From assembly GCA_020747015.1 (NCBI GenBank), contig JAGTJM010000022.1, positions 434,001 through 498,000 on the forward strand: a stretch of DNA of 64,000 bases, in the 5' to 3' direction. Made by a program: the position numbers and the translations under genes. This DNA is from Pyrenochaeta sp. MPI-SDFR-AT-0127. Lineage: Eukaryota > Ascomycota > Dothideomycetes > Pleosporales > Cucurbitariaceae. Below are positions 7,786-18,814 of this stretch, piece after piece. Every line of letters begins with the position of its first letter. Within the stretch, counting starts at the first letter, position 1. The notes beneath the pieces were generated by a model. That model saw only the letters and a program-made list of their open reading frames with translations, was not told the DNA's origin and ran no database searches.

Positions 7786-10205
7786 ATTGGTAGTATTTGG
7801 CTGTGGCTAGTCGTCAGTTGCTGGTTGAGTTATGGAGAGGTTGTGGGTGAGAGAAAGAAGAAGCAACCAGGAGCAACGTAGATTAAATAGTTCAGGGGCG
7901 CAAGTGAGGCCGTCTGACACCAACATTGGGGGTAGGTGAGTGAGGGATAGTGATGCGCTGGTGCGCTGCTGTGCGCGTTGGGTTACGCGGTCGCAAAACA
8001 CCACAACACGACGCGATGATGCGCGATTTTGCGATAATGGAAGGTGCAGGTACTCACAGATGTCTCCGGAAACAGTAATTTCAAGTTGGTTGATTGAGGT
8101 CTGTTTTGCGGTCAGTATGCGGGTGGTAATGAGCGATGGCGACGGCGATGAACAGGAAGTTGAAGGCAAAGGCGGTCGAAAGATGAAGAAAAGAAGGCGA
8201 GGAGCGACGATAGTGGGCGAATTGAGGCGGGAAAAAAGCGTGGAGAAAAGTGTGGATGTTGTGGATGTTGCTGATGTGAAGGGCGACTTGATGAAATGCA
8301 GCCGAGTACTCACCAAACGCGTTTTGCAGGCAAAAGTTGTATGCGTGGATTTGGTAGGGGAATGGGTGAGGAACTCGCAGCGCAGCAAGAGCGAGGGCAG
8401 CGCGACTACCACATCCGCCGGGGCTCGCTTAGTCAATGTTTTGCTACGGCATCGCACCGCACCCGGACCACGACCCCTCCTTCCTGGAGCGATGGCTGCT
8501 TGCTTGCTGCCCTCTCCTCACCAGTTGGGCGGCAAGATTGCATCAACTTTGAAAAAAATACCTTCTTCATCATAGACATCATCAAGCCCTGATGGACTCT
8601 CCTGCACACTCCAGCTGCAACATGCTGCGATGACTTTGCGCTGCTCAGCGATTCGGGGCCGCGCAGTGTCTTGCAAGGACAGTCGGCCCATCCCTGGGTG
8701 CGAGGCGCCCTTCGCCCTCTCCTGCGAGTTTCATGTTTGGTTAGATTGCACGCAGAAGACGACGCTCTATCATTCGCTGGAACGCACAGAAAGCGGCCCT
8801 TGACGTTATCTTAATAGCGCGGCTGGCTGATGTTGTTCCCCCCAAGCACCAAGCTCCCAGCACCAAGCACCCATCATCCGGTCGCGCAACCCAATGTTGG
8901 AAAGGAGGTGCTGCAGGCAATGTTCCGTCTCCTCGACAAGCCACTCGGTACTTGGACCGAACGTCAGCCTGCTCAATATGCCTCACCCCGTGGCGGTGAG
9001 ACTTTCTCTGCGACATTGATGTTCTTCCAGGCGAGCCTTCTGGAGACCGCGGTCTTAGGCCCGCTTCCGGCGACAGAGACGGCTGCTTGTATGGCCAGCC
9101 CATATACAGTATAGGGTCAAAATGCCCACTGCTGCCCCTTAATGAAGCCCGACTATCTCCAGAACATTTTTGTGAAACCCAGAACGATGGCATGTCAGTT
9201 CTGGTAATCCCATCACCATGCACAGGCATTTTATCATGTGCGGTGGCATGGGCCAGGCGCCCCGGCCGAGCTCACACCACGGGAGGCAAGCGCGCCTCGC
9301 CATCATTACACCAGAGGTGCCATACACGTCATCGTCGTTGTTTCGGCAGCCGAACACCCAACCTGATTAATGTTTCGAAGCCATCCATCCCTTGCAGACT
9401 GAATTACCGTCTATAGACATGATTGAGCGATAGTTGCATTTGTAGTCATTGCTCCGGCAACCGCCCAAACCCAGGCCATCAACAAACACTGACTGGACCT
9501 TTACGAATGCCACACAATGGCATTACATCGTACAACATGAATTTGAAACTCCAAGTTGCAGAGTCTCACTTAAGGGAACTGGTTTTGGGGTCTCGATTGT
9601 AATAGATCAGTGAAGTTCTAAACGTGACTCTAGTAATTACTCAAGTTTACCTGCCCCAACCTTGAAGCACGTGATCACATACTGTGGGCAGGTTCGATGT
9701 CTCGTTGAGCTTTCTTGAAGCTTTCAGAAAGCTTCCAAAGGGTCTTTAAAACCTTCTCTGCATTGCCTTCTTCATTCCTGCGCAGCCACATGCCTTGATC
9801 AAGAATCCCGGAAAGGCTTTGCAAAAGTATGAGCGAGGCTCGGGTGTACCGCGCGCCGCTGTAGGAAACGTATCTATCTCAAATGAGACCAAGCTCTCAT
9901 AGCTGCAAATGGTGCCCTCTTGCCACACTCTCTCAAGTCACCAACGTGAACTTCGACCTTCAGAATCCTCTTGTCCGTGCCCAAAGCATCAGAAAAGGCC
10001 TCGACGGGTATCCAGGCTGTGACGCGAGTCAGTTTGGTGGATTCAAATGACCTAACAGCCATACCAGAACATGCGTTCTTTATAAAAGTAGTCGAGATTC
10101 CGTTGGCTGGGCGCATGTTGGTTTCCATCGCATTTGGCGCAGACCACGGACTATCGAGTCCTTCTTTTAGGGCTTGCTACGCGACACCAAGTCGTCGGTT
10201 TGTCT
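7786..10205. other. Intergenic region, NHP6 upstream side
   Basis: The first about 700 bases are CT-rich on the minus strand and fit an NHP6 leader and promoter. The rest has no strong gene. One small spliced candidate (9874-10128, minus) is listed separately. At 9713-9735 there is a near-perfect 9-bp palindrome around HindIII-like AAGCTT units with TTC/GAA spacing that loosely resembles a heat-shock element. Confidence 0.45.
9874..10128 (-). CDS. Candidate small spliced gene, unknown
   Basis: An ATG at 10128 opens a frame that contains a well-formed 48-nt intron: donor GTATGG, CTGAC branch sequence, acceptor CACAG. Removing it keeps the frame and gives about 68 residues, ending MRAWSHLR. 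I recognise no family. The intron length is a multiple of three, so the unspliced frame is open too, which weakens the case. It is kept as a weak candidate only. Confidence 0.2.
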   Translation of the reverse strand: METNMRPANGISTTFIKNACSGMAVRSFESTKLTRVTAWIPVEAFSDALGTDKRILKVEVHVGDLRECGKRAPFAAMRAWSHLR

Positions 10206-11066
10206 TCATTCGTCCTCCTCATCGTCCATAACCAGCTCGGTCAAACCTTCATCCGCTGCCCAATTGATGCCGCTACCAACAATCATGGCCGAGAGGATAC
10301 CCTTCAACGTCTTCATCCGCTTTCTTGACTCCCTGAGCTCCTTCTCGGCGGCGTCAACTTGTTCACGTAAAATGGGATCCTCAATATCTTTTCCTGACTG
10401 AGACTTCATCTCTTCGGCCAAAGCAAGCATTTTCTGTGCTAGCTCTCGGTTTTTCCGGTTTGCAATAATGTTTGCCTCCTCCGCTACGCTCAGAGCACGA
10501 GTAGACGAAGCAAGCTTGGTGCTCAGGGATCCATGGAGTAGGGAAACAGTATCGTTCTCTGCGATCAGCGGGGCAAGACGCCTAACTGACATGAGACAAG
10601 CTTCAGTATAGATTTCTTGAAACTCACTTTTCGGCAAACCCCGTGTGTTCGCCTCCATGAACAGCTTTAAGAACAGGATCCATCACTAGCACATTGTCGG
10701 TGATTCTGTTTCGTATTTCATACTCTGCTCTCGCTTCCATGGCCTCGCGCTGAGCGATAGTCAGCTGCTCTTGCAACGCATCATCTGAGAGCGCTGACAC
10801 GTCCGGCACGTGTGCTTCACAGCCGAATTAGTTAGGAAAGATGTGAGACAGGTATCCCCAGACGACGTACCTGATCGCTGTGCCTGAAGGAGGCTCTGCT
10901 CCAATTCAAGCTCTCGTAGCTGGTCATAGAGCTCTAAAGCGAGCATTTCGGTTTCGGAAAATGCGAACGCGTCGCTGTGGTTCGTTTGGAGCAAGTCCAT
11001 ATGGTCGTTCGGATCCTGCACTTCAGCAGTCGCATCTGCCATCTCTACATCTCCTCTGGTCGTCAT
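10206..11066 (-). CDS. CENPH: Centromere protein H (CENP-H), inner kinetochore
   Basis: CENP-H belongs to the constitutive centromere-associated network (CCAN) that links CENP-A chromatin to the outer kinetochore. Three exons, 10871..11066, 10628..10814 and 10206..10581, code for 252 aa; introns are 56 and 46 nt. The protein is largely helical: acidic N-terminus, LALELYDQLRELELEQSLL, then long coiled-coil stretches (about residues 45-210) with KELRESRKRMKTLKGILSAM. The C-terminal signature IVGSGINWAADEGLTELV corresponds to the conserved GS-x-NWA-x-D block at the end of the CENP-H family. Start: the ATG at 11066 fits best (MTTRGDVEMAD). It is divergent from ATG11 with 229 bp between the start codons. 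The family call rests mainly on the C-terminal block and is fairly sure. Confidence 0.8.
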
Positions 11067-11295
11067 GTTGTCTATCAAAAAAGAATGATTAAGTCTGATT
11101 GCGCGACTGACACTGCAGTCCATCTGACCAAACGCGTCCTTCACTATGATGCATCAAAGCGGGGCCCATGCGCCGAATCCCTGCAGCTATGCGTCTTGGC
11201 GGGAGGGTACCTAGTGCTCATGCTCCAGCTCCAACCCACAGCTTTCCTGAAGTAACGCCCACACAGGCGATCAAGCAGCGGGAGGGCAAGGCCGA
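11067..11295. promoter_or_regulatory. Bidirectional promoter, CENP-H / ATG11
   Basis: Only 229 bp separate the two divergent start codons, so both promoters and 5' UTRs must share or overlap in this space. No recognised operator was identified. Confidence 0.6.
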
Positions 11296-14200
11296 ATGTC
11301 GCTGCAGATTGCTGTAGCTCATACGGGCCAGCGCCTTGACGCTGATCCCGTTGTTTTCAGCTCTGTCGATGCGCTCAAGCATTGGATCTCGAGAGCTACT
11401 GAGATTCCGCCCGAGTCGCAGATACTACTTACAACCCACGGAAAGCATGTCAAATTACAAGCATTGTTGACCGAGGTATGAATATTCAATGTTTCACCGT
11501 AGACTATGCTGATAGTTGTGCTCAATAGAAAGAGATATTTGTCTACAGTCGCGAGCTCTCGAACAACCCACAGGCAGCCATATCGTCCCAACCTCTCCCA
11601 GACGCCTTCACACCCGATGACCCTCCCAACACTCTATCTAACAACACCGACCTGCGAGCATGGCAAGTCCTCTTCCAGGCCCGCCGCGACTGGGCCTTTA
11701 GTCTTCTCGAGAAGTCGCACTCCATGTCCCGCATAGCTTCTAAGCACTTCGCTGAGCAATCCACAATAGAAAAGGGCACGCAGGTCGCTGTTGGAAACCA
11801 TGACTCGCATATTCGAGGACTGGAGCAGAAGTACCAGGCAGCGAAGGAATGGTTTGATGGGGTCGAGAAAGAAGCAGGAGATAACCTGCGAAGACTGGAT
11901 GTTGATTTCGGGCAGTTAGGCGCGATACCAGCGAAAATCGAGTTCTCTCGTTTTCTAGCAAAAGACTTGCGGTCTCCGCAGTCTACGCAGAACGCTCGAA
12001 AAGCCTCGCCGAACCGAGTTGCGTCACTTCAAGAGTTTCTAGATGTGGAGTCTGTCAAGAAGGCTACAGGCACGAGCAAACGTGTAAGAGAGTCGTTTGG
12101 GAAGCGAATGGGTGGAATGAAGACACAATTGGAGAAGATTGGCGCGGAGTACAACGAACTACTAAGTGCAGTTGGTCAAAGCCAGAGCCGATCGCTTGTA
12201 GATGACTCCGAAGAACCCGTCCGGCTATACAACGAGATCGATGCGGTCGCAAAGAAGGTAGAATCTGACTTCGAGCATGTCATGGGTCTCGAAACGAGCT
12301 CTAAATCTGTAGCCCAAGTGTCGAAGATGGCCCTTCTACATACGCGGAATTTCCTTCCAGCCATACACGAGTATAGCGTTGAGATGAGCGATCTCGTGCG
12401 CAGGTCGGTGGAACAGAAAAACTCTGCAATTAGGAACGCAGTAGAGAGCATGCAAGGTATTGCCAATATTGAGTCCGTCATTTCAAGCCTCAACACAGAA
12501 CTGGAGCAAATAAGCATACCGCAAGAGGGTGTTGCTGCGTTCGAGTTGATCTCTCTCGTAGGTCGACTGCCCTACATATACGGCACTCTACTTGTCGAAG
12601 CTGTGCGAAGACGTGAATGGACAGAGAGGATTGAGAAAGATACATCCTCGCTGGCCGAAGAAATGGCCACATTCCAAGAGGAAGAAGAGCGTCGACGAAA
12701 AAGGTGGCTGAAGCCAATAGCAGATGTCATTAATGTCGACGCCGTGCAAGGCGGTTTGCTTGGCTTTGAAATGAATGTGCAGCCTGAGAAGAATATCTGG
12801 CCTTCAGTCGTGCGGGATGATCTCCAAGAATATCTACAAATCCTGCAGGGCCTAGACGGACAGAATTCGGAAGCCGATGCTCTGAATCAAGCCATCAAGG
12901 ATCTCGATCGACCTACAAAGCAGCAGATCAAACGGGCGAAAAACTTCAAAATGGGCAGCGTCCATGAGCCGGCTTTCGGTAAAGGCTCGCAACTAATGCT
13001 ACGAGGTGACGACGAACTACGGGTGCTGAGGGAGGCCAATTCGAAGCTTGAAGACGAGCTCAAGGGTTCGAAAAGTCGAGTCCGAAGATTGGAAGATCTT
13101 CTGCACCGCCAGAATCACGTCAGCAGACTTTCGATCGGAGGGGCGCCACCATCATTTGGCCTTCCAAGCCCAGGAGATCCGTCGACACCCACTATCGAAG
13201 CGGCTTCTCCGAAACCGTATGATGAACTTTCTCGTCGCTCTTCAATTTCTTCGCGACGGGTCTCTATGAACCAAGGGCAGGAGGACAAGCGCCGTGTCGT
13301 TCGACTTGAGCAGGAACTCGCAGCTGAGAAAGAGGCTCGCGCCAACCTAGAAAAGGTGGTGCAGGCCCGTAAAGACGACGATGCCGAACAACAACGTCGT
13401 TTCGAAGAGGCCATGTCGACTAAGAATAATATCATGGAGAACATGAAGGCCCAACAAAGGGAATTTGCTGATGAGCGTCGATCGCTCGAAGACGAGATAC
13501 AAGCGTACAAGAGCAAGATCGAAGAGGCTGAAGACGAGCTGGATCGCGTTCTTGGAAGCAGGGACAACGAGCGGACTGGTGTTGACGCGAGAATACAAGA
13601 GCTTACAGCCGGCCTTGAAAAGGCACATAAGGAAGTCACTGAGCAGAGTAATCAGGCTAGCAAGGAGATTTCGACCCTTCAAGCTGAGCTCAACAAACGA
13701 AGAGAGACTCAGGCACAGTACTTTGAATCTCTTACAGCAGTCTTTGGTCACCTCTCTCCTGGCACGGACATTCCAAACGATCATTCCACACTGTCTGCGC
13801 AACTTGAAGACTTAGCTTTACGATCGTTCAATCACCAAAAAGAGCTCGAGCAAGCTATTGCAATGGCAAAGTCGGAGAATGAAAACCATCATGCAAGAGC
13901 GGAAGAGCAGGAGAAAGAGGCTCGGGCACAATTAGCCAGATATGAAAAGGAGGTAGCAACCATCAGCGAACAAGTCAACACTGAGAAGGCCAAGGTCGCA
14001 TCGATCACGGCAGAGCTCGAGGAAGAGCGTGGTCACTTGCATGACCTCCGTGCTAAGTTTGCCGAAGGCGAGACTGGCTCAGAGGCGCTCCGAAAGCGAG
14101 TCGAAGAAGAGGAAGCCAAGGTCGGGCGTCTGCAGGTTGATCTAGCTGAAAAGAATTCGCATGCCAACAGCCTTGATGTGGAACTCATGCGCGTTGAGAA

Positions 14201-15431
14201 GAAACTCCTGAAGTACGAAGAGTTTGATTCATCTCGGACTCATCAGCGTTTACTTCGTGCAAAGGAATTAAGTCAACGTCTTTACACGCAACATGAGCGG
14301 CTCATTCGATTGTTGGAAGGACTTGGTTTCGTCATCACCCACGAAGAGGGCGAGATGATCCTACAACGAGCATCGAAACTTAGCAATAGTACTGTTATGT
14401 CTGACACGAATGGTGGGCTCAGTCGCAGTACGACAACAACTTCGCCTACACCTCTCAAGCGCTATCTAGAAGATGTTGGAGACCTCTCATTCCTGCAGTG
14501 GACTGAATCAGCAAGCCCAGAAGAGGAGGAGCAACGGTACAAGGAGCTTACCAGTAAGCTAGATCTATTTAACCTCGAAACATTCAGCGATGCAGTTGCG
14601 AAGCGCATGCGAGACATGGAACACACCGCACGAAAGTGGCAGAAAGAAGCCCGCGCTTACCGAGACAAATCTCATCGATTCCAAGCTGAAAGTCATGAGA
14701 AGATTGCCTATCGCTCGTTCAAAGAAGGCGACCTTGCCCTCTTCTTACCCACGAGGAACAATGCACATCGACCGTGGGCTGCGTTTAATGTTGGGGCACC
14801 ACATTTCTTTCTTCGTGAGCAAGACTCGCATCGACTGCATGGGAAAGAGTGGCTCGTAGCACGCATTTCCAAAGTTGAAGAGCGCGTTGTAGATTTGTCT
14901 AAAACACTGGATGGCGCACCACGTGCCTCAATCGACGGTCGATCCATTGCTTCAAGCAATGCCATGTCAATTGAGGATGATAATCCTTTTGAGCTTTCGG
15001 ACGGCCTACGCTGGTACTTGCTGGATGCAACTGAGGAGAAAGCCATGGCTCCAGGTACCCCTGGCATAAAGGGTGCTGTCACTGTGAAGAGTAGTCTTGA
15101 GACTGGACTAGGCCAAATGCAACTTGCAAAGAAAAAGTCGTCTCTGGACCCAGCAACACAACTCGGCAAGTCCCTCGACAGCCGTCGTAGCAGCGGCACA
15201 AGTAGAAAAAGTGTGCCTGTCATCGGCGGCCGCCCATCTGCGGAGGGTCTGTCTCCCGGTGAGGATGCGCCGAACTCGAACACAGCCACGAGAGGAGCGA
15301 GTCCGGTTGGTACGCATGGCCCAAGTCATCTTAGAGAGGCCGAGAGCAGTGGGAGTGGAACGGGAGTGGGGAGGCTAGTGGAGGATCAAAACGGAGACAA
15401 TGTGCGCAAGGACTTGCTCTGGGGGCCTTAG
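11296..15431 (+). CDS. ATG11: Autophagy scaffold protein Atg11
   Basis: Atg11 is the scaffold of selective autophagy; it binds cargo receptors and Atg1 kinase at the phagophore assembly site. Two exons, 11296..11475 and 11529..15431, separated by a 53-nt intron (GTATGA...TAG), code for 1360 aa. The N-terminus (LQIAVAHTGQRLDADPVVF) has the ubiquitin-like opening typical of Atg11/Atg17-like scaffolds. Long coiled coils follow, most clearly from about residue 540 to 930 (charged heptads, LEQELAAEKEARANLEKV). The C-terminal Atg11/FIP200 claw domain lies at about residues 1119-1190 (FKEGDLALFLPTRNN, RPWAAFNVGAPHFFL, WLVARISKVEERVVD). The protein ends with a disordered Ser-rich tail and KDLLWGP. 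A coding-like exon lies 65 bp after the stop (see 15497-15766). Identification is firm. Confidence 0.93.
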
Positions 15432-15496
15432 GTTTGCGTATACTGTAAATCTAAGCTCCCCCACATATGTGGAAAAGATCGCTGACAGCGTGACAG

Positions 15497-15766
15497 GTGG
15501 CCCACCAGAGTTTTTCAGATCCAACTCGTCAGCGATCCCCATCGACATCTTTCATGACCGGTCCAGCCAATGTTAGCAATAGCGGCATTCTCCGAGCAGC
15601 GAATGTCTCGCCAAATAAAGGCAGAGTGGGAAGTCAGGGCGATTTGCGGAATGCAAGTCCGACGGTCAGCCCTAAGAAGCCCCTGCCAGGTGCAAGAAGA
15701 GGGAGTATATGGGACAGCTTCTTCCAGTACGATATTACCTACCAGGGTGGGAAGCCGAAGAAGTAA
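15497..15766 (+). CDS. Coding-like exon downstream of ATG11 (possible alternative C-terminus)
   Basis: An open stretch of 89 codons has strongly coding composition (SFSDPTRQRSPSTSFMTG ... RRGSIWDSFFQYDITY, ending GKPKK-stop). There is no ATG at its start. Instead it is preceded directly by GCTGAC and a GTGACAG acceptor, as in introns of this window. Joined in phase 0 to a GTGCGC donor at 15402, it would replace the last residues of Atg11 (VRKDLLWGP) with this segment. No other promoter or exon is obvious. It may be an alternative last exon, an exon of an undetected gene, or a relic. The splice link is inference. Confidence 0.4.
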   Translation: MAHQSFSDPTRQRSPSTSFMTGPANVSNSGILRAANVSPNKGRVGSQGDLRNASPTVSPKKPLPGARRGSIWDSFFQYDITYQGGKPKK

Positions 15767-18223
15767 GTATAATTGGTACTGAAAGCATCTTGTACATCTT
15801 CACGCAATTCTGTTCAGCTCAGTCATGCATAGCGATCGGCGCTTGGTGTGTGCACTGTCTTCAATGTATTTGGAATGGATTCAACCATGGACTACGCAAT
15901 GCTGTGATAGTGTCACGGATAATATGATACATGACTATGGTACCTTCGGCACATCGCATCGTGTGTGATTGCCACTCCTTCACTTCTTAGCTCTACGTAC
16001 GATCCCCAATCTAGGTGTCCCTTTTCGCCGATCTCACTTTCACTACCCAACGCTCTGGGAATTGACGCAGCTCCGGCAGTGGCGAAGCAACGCCTAGAGA
16101 ATACAAGCTCCCATCTGGAGCTTGTTACTCCGTCTGACATGCTGTGAAGCCTGTGTGTCGTTTCACTGCCCCTTTGGTACGCTTGTGCAGTGCAAAAGCA
16201 ATACAAATGATGATCCCGATCGACGATACCGCGTCAATCGTGGTGCATGTAGATCCCGAAGGGGTTGCGATGGAGCAATAAGCATAGACCATATGTGTGT
16301 GCGCGTGTGAGGCTATGCTCAAGTTTTCTGACGTGGTGGACAAGGTGGTGATCGTTCAAGGCAGGTCATGTCTGAATAGGGTTTGGTCTGCACAGCAAGG
16401 TGCTTTGAAACTTTATCCATGACAATCAGGGCCATCCTGAATAAGGTTTCTGTGACGTGCTGGGGATGCGTCAACGTTTGGTGGCGGGCATGCCTGTCGC
16501 ACCGACCACCTCCCGTGTACGAATTTAACTCCTCCAAATATATCGTCACAGTGAAGTTTACTTCCCTCAGAGTTGAAAACGTGTCGCACATCCTGATGGA
16601 AGGGGGCTTGGTGTGTTTGAACACCCCACCAGTAGAGGGTTAACCGCATAGTTTTGGTGAGGGGAGCCTAGCGCTCAAGATAGAAACGGACTCGTTCGTA
16701 CATGCGTCCATCGTTCGTTCGTCGTGTGATAAATCAGTCCACCTTTTTTTGATAGTGTTACATTTGCTCCGCCAGACATGTCTGGTGCCGAGTGCAACAA
16801 TGCACCGCAAGTCGACGAGGGGACTTTGCCATTGCCCAAATCAAGCATCTGGCACAGACGTGAAGCGTGAGCTTATTTGTGAGCTTGGGTAACGTGGTGA
16901 CGTGGATAAATGGAATGTGGTACCGCGTGTGTGGGTTTTGATAAAGTGTAATGTATCATCTATGTGACACAAAGATTGCCATTCATTGCGCACGCAGGAC
17001 AAGCTTGCTGATCATGGGCTTGGTGTGCTTGTTGTGACCTCCTTCTCCTTGCTTTTGTGGTATGGAACTTTCCGACCATCTGGAGCACGTCAGTATTGGT
17101 GGGAATAGAGTCATGGTGATGCCGAGACAATATCGACTCGAATCAAGCCTCACATTGGGTGCTTTGTTGTCTTGTCAAAGCTTGAGCACATCTGTGGAAA
17201 TCGCTGTGTGTTTTGCAGCACATTCGGCAAAGGCCATGCTGCGTTGTCCGGACCGAGGTGATCAGATCGACACATGATGGCAAGCTCCGCACGTGATGGC
17301 TGTCCTTCACCGCGACCTCGGAAGCCACGGGTGAGCGGTGAGACCGGGCGGAGCGGAACGAGAAGCGCATAGCTTGGCAGAAGTTAGCGTGTCCTAGTAT
17401 GCATCATATTGTATGCAGACTTGTAGTCTTGGATAAACTATCAGCAGACAAGAAGCATCACGTTCAATAAACAGGACGGTTGAATGGATAAGCATGCTGT
17501 GGAGAGCTGCAGATGTATTCGTTTCGAACAAAGCTACATAGGACGTGCATGCATGCACCTTCATCTGTACGAAGAGTTACACTCGAATCATGGACATCGT
17601 AGCAACAAGCATGCAACGACGCTTGTGCTTTTGCACCAGAAAGGTGGTTGTCGCAGCCCAACGCCAACGCCCGTGCCCCGTACCAAGAAACCCTAATGAT
17701 CCAAAACGGTCATGGAGGACATGGTCGCAGGTCGCCCATGCTTTTGAGACCCGAATTTTCCCTGTAATTTTCCAAAAGAACGCCGAGATGACGCCCGAGT
17801 GAGAAGCGCAGTGTCCACCGTGAGTAGGGTATCGTTGCGCAAAGATGTTCGCGCTTGCTTGAACGCAAGAATAATGTGGGTATCCAGAAAGCTGAGAGCA
17901 CAAATAAGGTAAATCGCACTGGGCGGTAAACGAAATATGGAACAAAGAATAGGAGTCGAGAGTGGAGTTTTGGTGGTCGTAATCGGAGCAGGGATGTCGA
18001 ATTTCGAAGTAGATCGTTTTGCGTGTGCATTCGTGTTGCCTTGCGCTGCTGGGCTTGGCGTTGTGATGGTGGGCCGGCTTGAGTCGCGGGGTCTAGGCCC
18101 ACGGAACTCGTAAGGATGGCAATTGCGAAAGCGGTTCATACCACGCGAGCTGATGAGTGGAGTCGGTAGGCTGTGTAGCGGCAAAAATGACGTGGCTAGG
18201 AATTTCAATAGCGGCGATTGTGA
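15767..18223. other. Intergenic region
   Basis: About 2.5 kb without a gene I can support. The right end will be the 3' UTR of the minus-strand gene at 18224. Minus-strand frames at 17577-18208 show no family motif. Confidence 0.5.
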
Positions 18224-18814
18224 TCATCTGAACATGCCAGAGAAGCGCTTGGTCCTTCGTCGCACACGCGAGAACATGTCGACTTTGTAAGGCTCTGCAG
18301 ACACAGAAGCATGTCGCAGGCTAGCGTGGTCGTTGCTTGAGGTATCGCTTGGGCTTGCGACGTTGCTCTCGACGTCGTCTTCTCGTACGGCTGGGTATGG
18401 TGAGTCGGCAGATGGAAAGAAGTATGCGTCCAATCGAGAGTTCATTGCGCGGTTCTTCTCTGACGCAGCCGTCACTAAACTGCTCTTGCTGCCCACGCTT
18501 GTAGCGCTGTCGGACCTAGTGATGTTGTCGAGGCGAATATCGCGACGGGCTGCGTTCAAAGACGTCGAATGCGCACGAGCGAGGCCTGATAATGATCCGA
18601 CTGCTGGAGCTGGGCCGTCGCCAATGAGCTTGTACTCAAACTCGGAGACGTGGCCATGGCAGTAAGGGCAGTAGTCGCATTTGACTTCCCATCCTGAAAT
18701 TCCCAGCTTCTTTCCGCACGTAGAGAGGTTGCTCGAAGGGCTGCATGGGCGGACGAGATGGTACCAGCGATGCTGGCACGCGAGAACGGTAACGCAGAGT
18801 TCGGCGACGCACAT
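18224..18814 (-). CDS. Cys/His-rich N-terminal, Ser-rich hypothetical protein
   Basis: Function unknown. A single exon of 196 aa. I start it at the ATG at 18814 because the Cys-rich part begins there (MCVAELCVTVLACQHRWYHL); the frame upstream has UTR-like composition. The first about 55 residues contain Cys2, 7, 13, 24, 33, 46, 49 and 52 with His15, 19 and 54, including the tight CDYCPYCHGH group, which could bind zinc. The remainder is Ser/Thr-rich and probably disordered, with SDSATSVGSKSSL, and ends in a basic segment SRVRRRTKRFSGMFR. The long pyrimidine-rich minus strand at 18900-19500 is likely its leader. I know this kind of short zinc-ribbon-like protein as an uncharacterised fungal type; no role is proposed. 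Confidence 0.65.
   Translation of the reverse strand: MCVAELCVTVLACQHRWYHLVRPCSPSSNLSTCGKKLGISGWEVKCDYCPYCHGHVSEFEYKLIGDGPAPAVGSLSGLARAHSTSLNAARRDIRLDNITRSDSATSVGSKSSLVTAASEKNRAMNSRLDAYFFPSADSPYPAVREDDVESNVASPSDTSSNDHASLRHASVSAEPYKVDMFSRVRRRTKRFSGMFR

Noticed and set aside
7807..8457. 216-codon minus-strand open frame upstream of NHP6
   Set aside because: Composition is Ser/Thr/Leu from CT-rich DNA with no domain; better explained as the NHP6 5' UTR and promoter.
17577..18208. Minus-strand frames of 122-171 codons after the Cys-rich gene
   Set aside because: Three overlapping frames, none with a motif; most likely the 3' UTR and flank of the gene at 18224.
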